Notes under the pieces: model-generated
Databases searched by the model: none
Told to the model about the DNA's origin: nothing
What the model saw: the letters and a program-made list of their open reading frames with translations, nothing else
Origin: Lateolabrax maculatus
Taxonomy: Eukaryota; Chordata; Actinopteri; Acropomatiformes; Lateolabracidae
Direction of reading: 5' to 3'
Assembly: GCA_031216445.1 (NCBI GenBank)
Contig: CM062208.1
Coordinates: forward strand, 9,116,001 to 9,180,000
DNA length: 64,000 nt
Shown here: piece by piece, positions 59,191 through 64,000 of the stretch
How positions within the stretch are numbered: position 1 is the stretch's first letter
Layout of the letters: every line of letters starts with the position of its first letter
Position numbers and translations under genes: made by a program

Positions 59191-59261
59191 AGTTAATGTG
59201 CACCATTGTCTTCTTGATTACAAATTTCATGTTGTTTATATATATATAATTTTTAATAAAC

Positions 59262-59460
59262 ACTGAACCGACACTACATTAAAACCACTGACAGGTGGAG
59301 TGAATAACATTGGTCATCTCTTTACAATGTCACCTGTCAAGAGGGTGGGAAATATTAAGCAACAAGTGAACAGTCAGTTCTTGAAGTTGATGTGTTGGAA
59401 GCAGCAAGTTTAAGGATCTGAGCGACTTTGAAAGGGGCCAAACCACAGAAACTCAAACTA
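59262..59460 (+). mobile_element. 5' relic of a Tc1/mariner-type transposon
   Basis: ACATTAAAACCACTGACAGG, ACCTGTCAAGAGGGTGGG and GGATCTGAGCGACTTTG match the left end and the start of the transposase frame of a Tc1-like family common in fish. Sequence after about 59,460 no longer matches, so only about 200 bp survives and no transposase is encoded. Confidence 0.5.
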
Positions 59461-62164
59461 ATGATGCATTCAGGGGGCTGTCATCTATTAATAAAGTCAA
59501 AAATTGTGACAGTCAACTACCAGGAACTAAGTGTGAAATACCAGCGATAATATCTGGCAAGTTTTATAATACTAGAGTTTACCTTAGAAGTTATGCTGTT
59601 TTTCTTTCAAGACATAATGGAAAGTTGACGAACAACATTCCAGGTTAATGATAAATAGATGTATATTACTTTATTTCTCTACAGTAATGTGTCTTAAAAA
59701 AATGTAACAGCCTAAATGTAATGATTAACAACATATCCAGGCTGATAAAAAGAACAAAGAGAGCGGTTAGTGCTTGACTCTCATTATTTACACCTTGCAG
59801 TGGCATTTTCATTGGTCCAATTGGTTTGACACATTTGCTAGTAACCTTCAAGCGCATGGAAACAAATTCTAGGTAAATATATTTCTCAATTCTCCAAGTT
59901 GACAAGGTGCATCTGACTGCATCGTTTAACACGTGGGCTGCATGTGATCAATTCTGGAAAACTGAGGGCTATGAAGGAAGGGACCAGTGGCGTCTTACAA
60001 AGTTGATCAAGAGAATGCAGAATTTCTCAGTCGTTTCTTTAAGTAGTTATACATGGCAGCTTTGTCTACTAGTTATGATGAATTTGGTCTTGAAATACAG
60101 ACTTTGAGGGAGGCCATGTCTGAATTGGGACACAAATCTTTAACTCTGTTTTACCCGTTTGACTTATATGTATAAGCAGATTATCACGAAGGTATCGCAG
60201 GCTTGGGTTTGGTGTTATTTATTCGTAGAAGTAAAGTATGAAAACTGAAGTTGACATTCAATTTTCATAACTTCATACACATTCCTGAATTCGTGTAAAT
60301 ATTGCCCTATTTCCAAACTGGATTTCTTCTCTTTCATTGGTTGGCCTCCCAAGTCAAAAACTTAACACATAAATTCAGCCATGAGTTAATAAGCCCAATC
60401 CTCTTTCTTCTTTATATTTGATTGCACTGTTATGAGCTGAGACTAATAACTCCCACTCTCATGTAAAGCTTAATGGGCCTAAAATGTCTTCACACACTGA
60501 AAGTGATTAAATGTCACACAGTGCCTACACAGCGTTTTGTTCGTCTGTTGTTTTGAGTAGGAGTTGGTGGAAAAAGATTACACTATTAAACAGAAATATT
60601 TTGCCGTTTTGTGTAATGTGAACTTGACAGTGTCTTTTTAATAAAATGTGAATGGGCTGAGTACTGTATGTAGAAGGTACTATGAGTCTAGCATATGTGA
60701 ACAGGGCATAATGTAGTACAATCATTATAAATTTAACAGTATATTATAACTCAAATTCATTCTTTAATAATGTAATTGGTATTTAAATAATTTAAGAATA
60801 GTCATTTCAGCAGGGAAGTATCTGCCTTTTTATTTGAATGAGCATGCTGTGAGAAAAGGGTTTCAAAGTTGATTGCATCATCCCCTTACATTTAATATAC
60901 TATTTTACAATTAATAACCTACTAAATGGAGTTTCTCTAGGAATGTGAACTCTAAAAGTAAAAAGAAGTCACTTTAAAACATGTAATTGCAGTATGGTGT
61001 GTGTGTTTTTGTTGACAGTCCAGCTTTATCAGTTATGTTGCTAGGTAGGTGTCTACTTTAAATTTCATAGAAATAAACAAGAGAAACCTCGCTGTAAAAA
61101 AATAAATCAATCAAAACAATCCATCGGTCACCATTTTCTTATGCACAGACAAGATCCAGAGTTCATAGTCTCAATCATCATAATAATTATAATGTCTTGT
61201 AAATAACATTTAAGATTTGGGGTTTTATTTTTTTAATTTTCAGATACCAACATACCTGTACATATATAACCATAATTATAATCATACAACATCAGACATG
61301 TTTAACATGAGTTTAACAATACCATTTGTCAAAAAATACACATTTTATTGGGGACCCTCTCAATTACTTTGGGACCCACTCAAATGACCACCTGCGGGTC
61401 CCTGGGACTCACTACATTGAAGGCCTATCAGCATCGTGGCCTTAAATCACTCATATTTATGTTTTGTGAGTTACCCTACACCTTGAGTATCTCCAGTAGT
61501 CCTTCAGGAAGCTACAGTGCAGCAGGGTAAACCATGCAGGGAATAGATTGGTAGTTTGGCTTTGTGGAAAGCATAATGTTTTCCTCCCTCAGGAAATCCT
61601 AATCTCTCTAGGAGAGGAAAATAAATTAAGAAGCGCAGGCACAGATGGACAGTCAGGAGACATAGAGCGATACTCATAAAGAGCATCATGTTGGTATTAA
61701 GATAAAGGTCAACCCATTGTCATTGTAATCATCTGTAATCTCGGGAGTGGGTAGCCATTAAACTGATAGTAGAGTTATGACAATGGACCCCCTTTCTATG
61801 ACCCCATGATCTAGGAAGAGAAAGGATTTATCCTACAACTAAGCAGAAGGCACACAGTGGCCATTGAACAGTATGTGTGTCCTTTTTAGCAAAATAATTG
61901 TTTTGCCACTTGTACTTTGTGTTTGTTGATGGTATTATTAGGCATTTCCTTCACACCGTGTCGCTGCACCACAATAATTAATTTCTTAATTGTTATGACT
62001 TTTAGCCATGAGAGGCTCCAAGGATGGCAATTGTTTGTTGTTCCACTACTTTGGTCTTGACTGGCTTTTGGGAAGGATTGTGGTGAAATCATGGTCCCCA
62101 GTGGATGAATCCCTATTACTTTTGTGATCCACTGCCTTTTCCTCTGAAGCCACCAATTTTAGTT

Positions 62165-62725
62165 GTTTTTTTTCTTCTCTCAAATGTTGGTACGATTGCC
62201 ATGAAATTTGGAACAGACATTGATGGTAAGGGTCGCAAGGGTGAGTCCTAATGATTTAGGTGATTCCCCTTACTTTTCTTGTTACACCAACATCAGGTCA
62301 AAGGTTACACATATTCTGTTGAATATCTCAACATCTGTGTGATGGCTAGGCACAACATTTTGTACAAACATTCATGGTTCCAGCGCAATGTATTCTACGG
62401 TCTTCAGTGATCCTTTAACTTTTCTTTCAGCACCATCAGGAGGTTCACATTTGTGATTTTGAGTGAAATACCTCAACAACAATTGAATCGACTGACATTT
62501 CATTAGGTCAAAACTTAAGTGTTTGAATAAATACTTGCAAAACAAATGACCTTTACATTGGCCTCAGCTGTATGTCACTATGCTTACACGCTTAAGTCAG
62601 ATGGCAAACATTACCTGCTTAACATCAGCATGTAAATATTTTCATTGTGAGCATGTTTGGACTCTGATGTAAGCATTTAGCTCAAAGCGCCACTGTGCGA
62701 AAGTACAGCTTCACAGAGCAGCTAG
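62165..62725 (-). repeat. long copy of the same dispersed repeat
   Basis: ATTGCCATGAAATTTGGAAC, two further units with AACATTCATGGTTCC and GAGTGAAATACCTCAACAAC, and the end CGCCACTGTGCGAAAGTACAG show about four degenerate units in tandem. Confidence 0.5.
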
Positions 62726-63359
62726 TGTTAATAGTCTTCTGAATTTTTTTTACATCCAGACATGAACATCTGTCTCTTTTACCTGTGGTTAACACCTTTA
62801 GTTTTGCCATGACTTTATTTTCTGCTTCTTATCAGTAGTTTAGGGTTACAGTTGTCTGTCCTGAGCGTTCTTTCATTCCTTTTGGTTTGTCCATTCTGTC
62901 CTCCTCATCCTTCATCTCTATCATCGCCTCCCTCCTCCGTCACCCAGCTTGAGTTCCTAATTCATGCCCAACAACTGAACTAACAGTGTGTTGGCTCCAG
63001 TGTCCTTGTGTCACCACTGGGCACCGGGCCTAATCCTTCTCTGGGATACTGAGGGGGAGACCATGAAGGAAAGGGAGGGAGCTGGGAGTAAGCAAAGCTA
63101 GTTGTAGTACAGACGTACAGTATCTCGGCCTTACACTCACTTGGTCACAAAGCCACAGCTGTGGACTTTGCGATCTGTGGATGGTGCATAATGATGTCAA
63201 GGCCTGAGATGGCACTGGAAGTGATCAGAGTTTAAGAAGGTCAAGGATTTGAAACACGATGAAGGACAACATTATAATGTGGGAGTAATGGGCATATTAT
63301 TGTAAAATCAAAAGAAAAAGAACTAGGAAGTTTGATCTCTATTGCTGGCAGTGTTTCAT

Positions 63360-63775
63360 AATTGAAGCTGGGGTAGGTAACTTTGGAGAAACCAGTAAAG
63401 GTAAACTAGATTTTTAAAGTAACCAACCGATTTTATTGAAAATGGAGTTTGATGCAGTAACTTATTACTGACCAGATAGTAATAGCTAGCTGCAGTAATG
63501 TTAGATATCAGTAAGACTCCGGTCATGCACAATGAGTGCACTGGCGGATTGCGTACAGGTAGGCAGGTACTTTGGATAGCCTTTCCTGCCTGTCTACATA
63601 TCGATTCATGCAGGCTGAATGAAATGATCGGACGGGCTTATTACAAGGCTGCGACAGCCACAGATACCAGCCCTTTCTTCTTTTTTATGTCAGAACATTT
63701 GATTTTTTTGATTGCTGTAGGGATGTAAATATGAGTTGAACAAATATAACAAAAAATGCTCCCAAGATAAATTAC
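63360..63775. repeat. probable dispersed teleost repeat
   Basis: GAAGCTGGGGTAGGTAACTT at the left and CATGCACAATGAGTGCACTG inside are phrases shared with fish interspersed repeats. The limits are approximate. Confidence 0.35.
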
Positions 63776-64000
63776 CTATCATACCTTTAAATGCAATGAT
63801 ACACAATATATGAGATTTGGGGAGTGAGGGACTATAAACCTCCTGTGGTCTTCGGCGAGATTACTTTGGAGATTATAAATTCGACTCCTCCCTCAACAGA
63901 GAAACGTGACCATAAATTCATGGACTGAAAACTGCCCGTGAAATTGTCATCAAGGGTCAACGGCTCCCCACACTTTCCTTCAGTGGGTATGGGGTTCGTA

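Larger units (their letters stand above)
57212..64000. other. intron-like non-coding region after the CpG exon
   Basis: No coding exon was recognised. The first 700 bases stay fairly CpG-rich, with poly(T) and poly(A) runs near 57255 and 57350, and a (GT) repeat follows at 57906. A further untranslated exon could end at about 58182 (CAGTGACAG before GTATGTG). The rest holds fish repeat relics near 58.5, 59.1, 59.3, 62.2 and 63.4 kb and otherwise AT-rich sequence in which I see nothing. Confidence 0.5.

Overview
The window is nuclear DNA from a ray-finned fish, probably a percomorph-type teleost. Genes are sparse and intron-containing, the DNA is AT-rich with many dinucleotide microsatellites, and several dispersed repeat families I recognise as teleost-type are present. 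Nothing bacterial, viral or plasmid-like was seen. The protein-coding content matches the human 2q12 block POU3F3 - MRPS9 - GPR45 - TGFBRAP1 - C2orf49 - FHL2 - NCK2, in the same order and relative orientation, but without MRPS9 and TGFBRAP1.

Layout. Bases 1 to about 22,600 are a gene desert upstream of pou3f3. It holds repeat relics and several unique, homeobox-motif-rich stretches that look like conserved developmental enhancers. Bases 22,690-25,905 carry the GC-rich promoter, leader, intronless coding region and 3' UTR of pou3f3 (Brn1-type POU-homeodomain factor, 427 aa). Bases 25,906-32,760 are non-coding, with an RFX X-box pair and candidate gpr45 leader exons. An intronless rhodopsin-class receptor, gpr45 (386 aa), lies at 32,761-33,921. 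The four coding exons of ashwin/c2orf49 (189 aa) lie at 37,630-39,946. The five coding exons of fhl2 (279 aa, minus strand) lie at 41,652-43,434. An untranslated fhl2 exon is likely near 45.97 kb, with a perfect CArG box and a MEF2-like site just beyond it. A CpG-rich, ETS-containing promoter with a + strand leader exon at about 56.95-57.21 kb is most simply the first exon of nck2, whose coding exons were not found here. The rest, to 64,000, would be nck2 intron 1 plus repeats.

How the genes relate. pou3f3 is a neural and kidney developmental regulator, and the desert beside it is where its long-range enhancers are expected. gpr45 is a neuronal orphan receptor, ashwin is a nuclear tRNA-ligase-complex subunit, and fhl2 is a LIM-only co-regulator induced by SRF. 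They are linked by old synteny rather than by a common pathway.

I did not find an unprecedented biological system. The most unusual structures are a 20-bp perfect palindrome containing a full CRE upstream of the nck2-type promoter, the CArG/MEF2 pair at the fhl2 leader exon, the paired X-boxes before gpr45, and several perfect hairpins and homeodomain-type inverted repeats around pou3f3. All coordinates were read by eye. Enhancer and repeat-family calls rest on pattern recognition and not on alignment.
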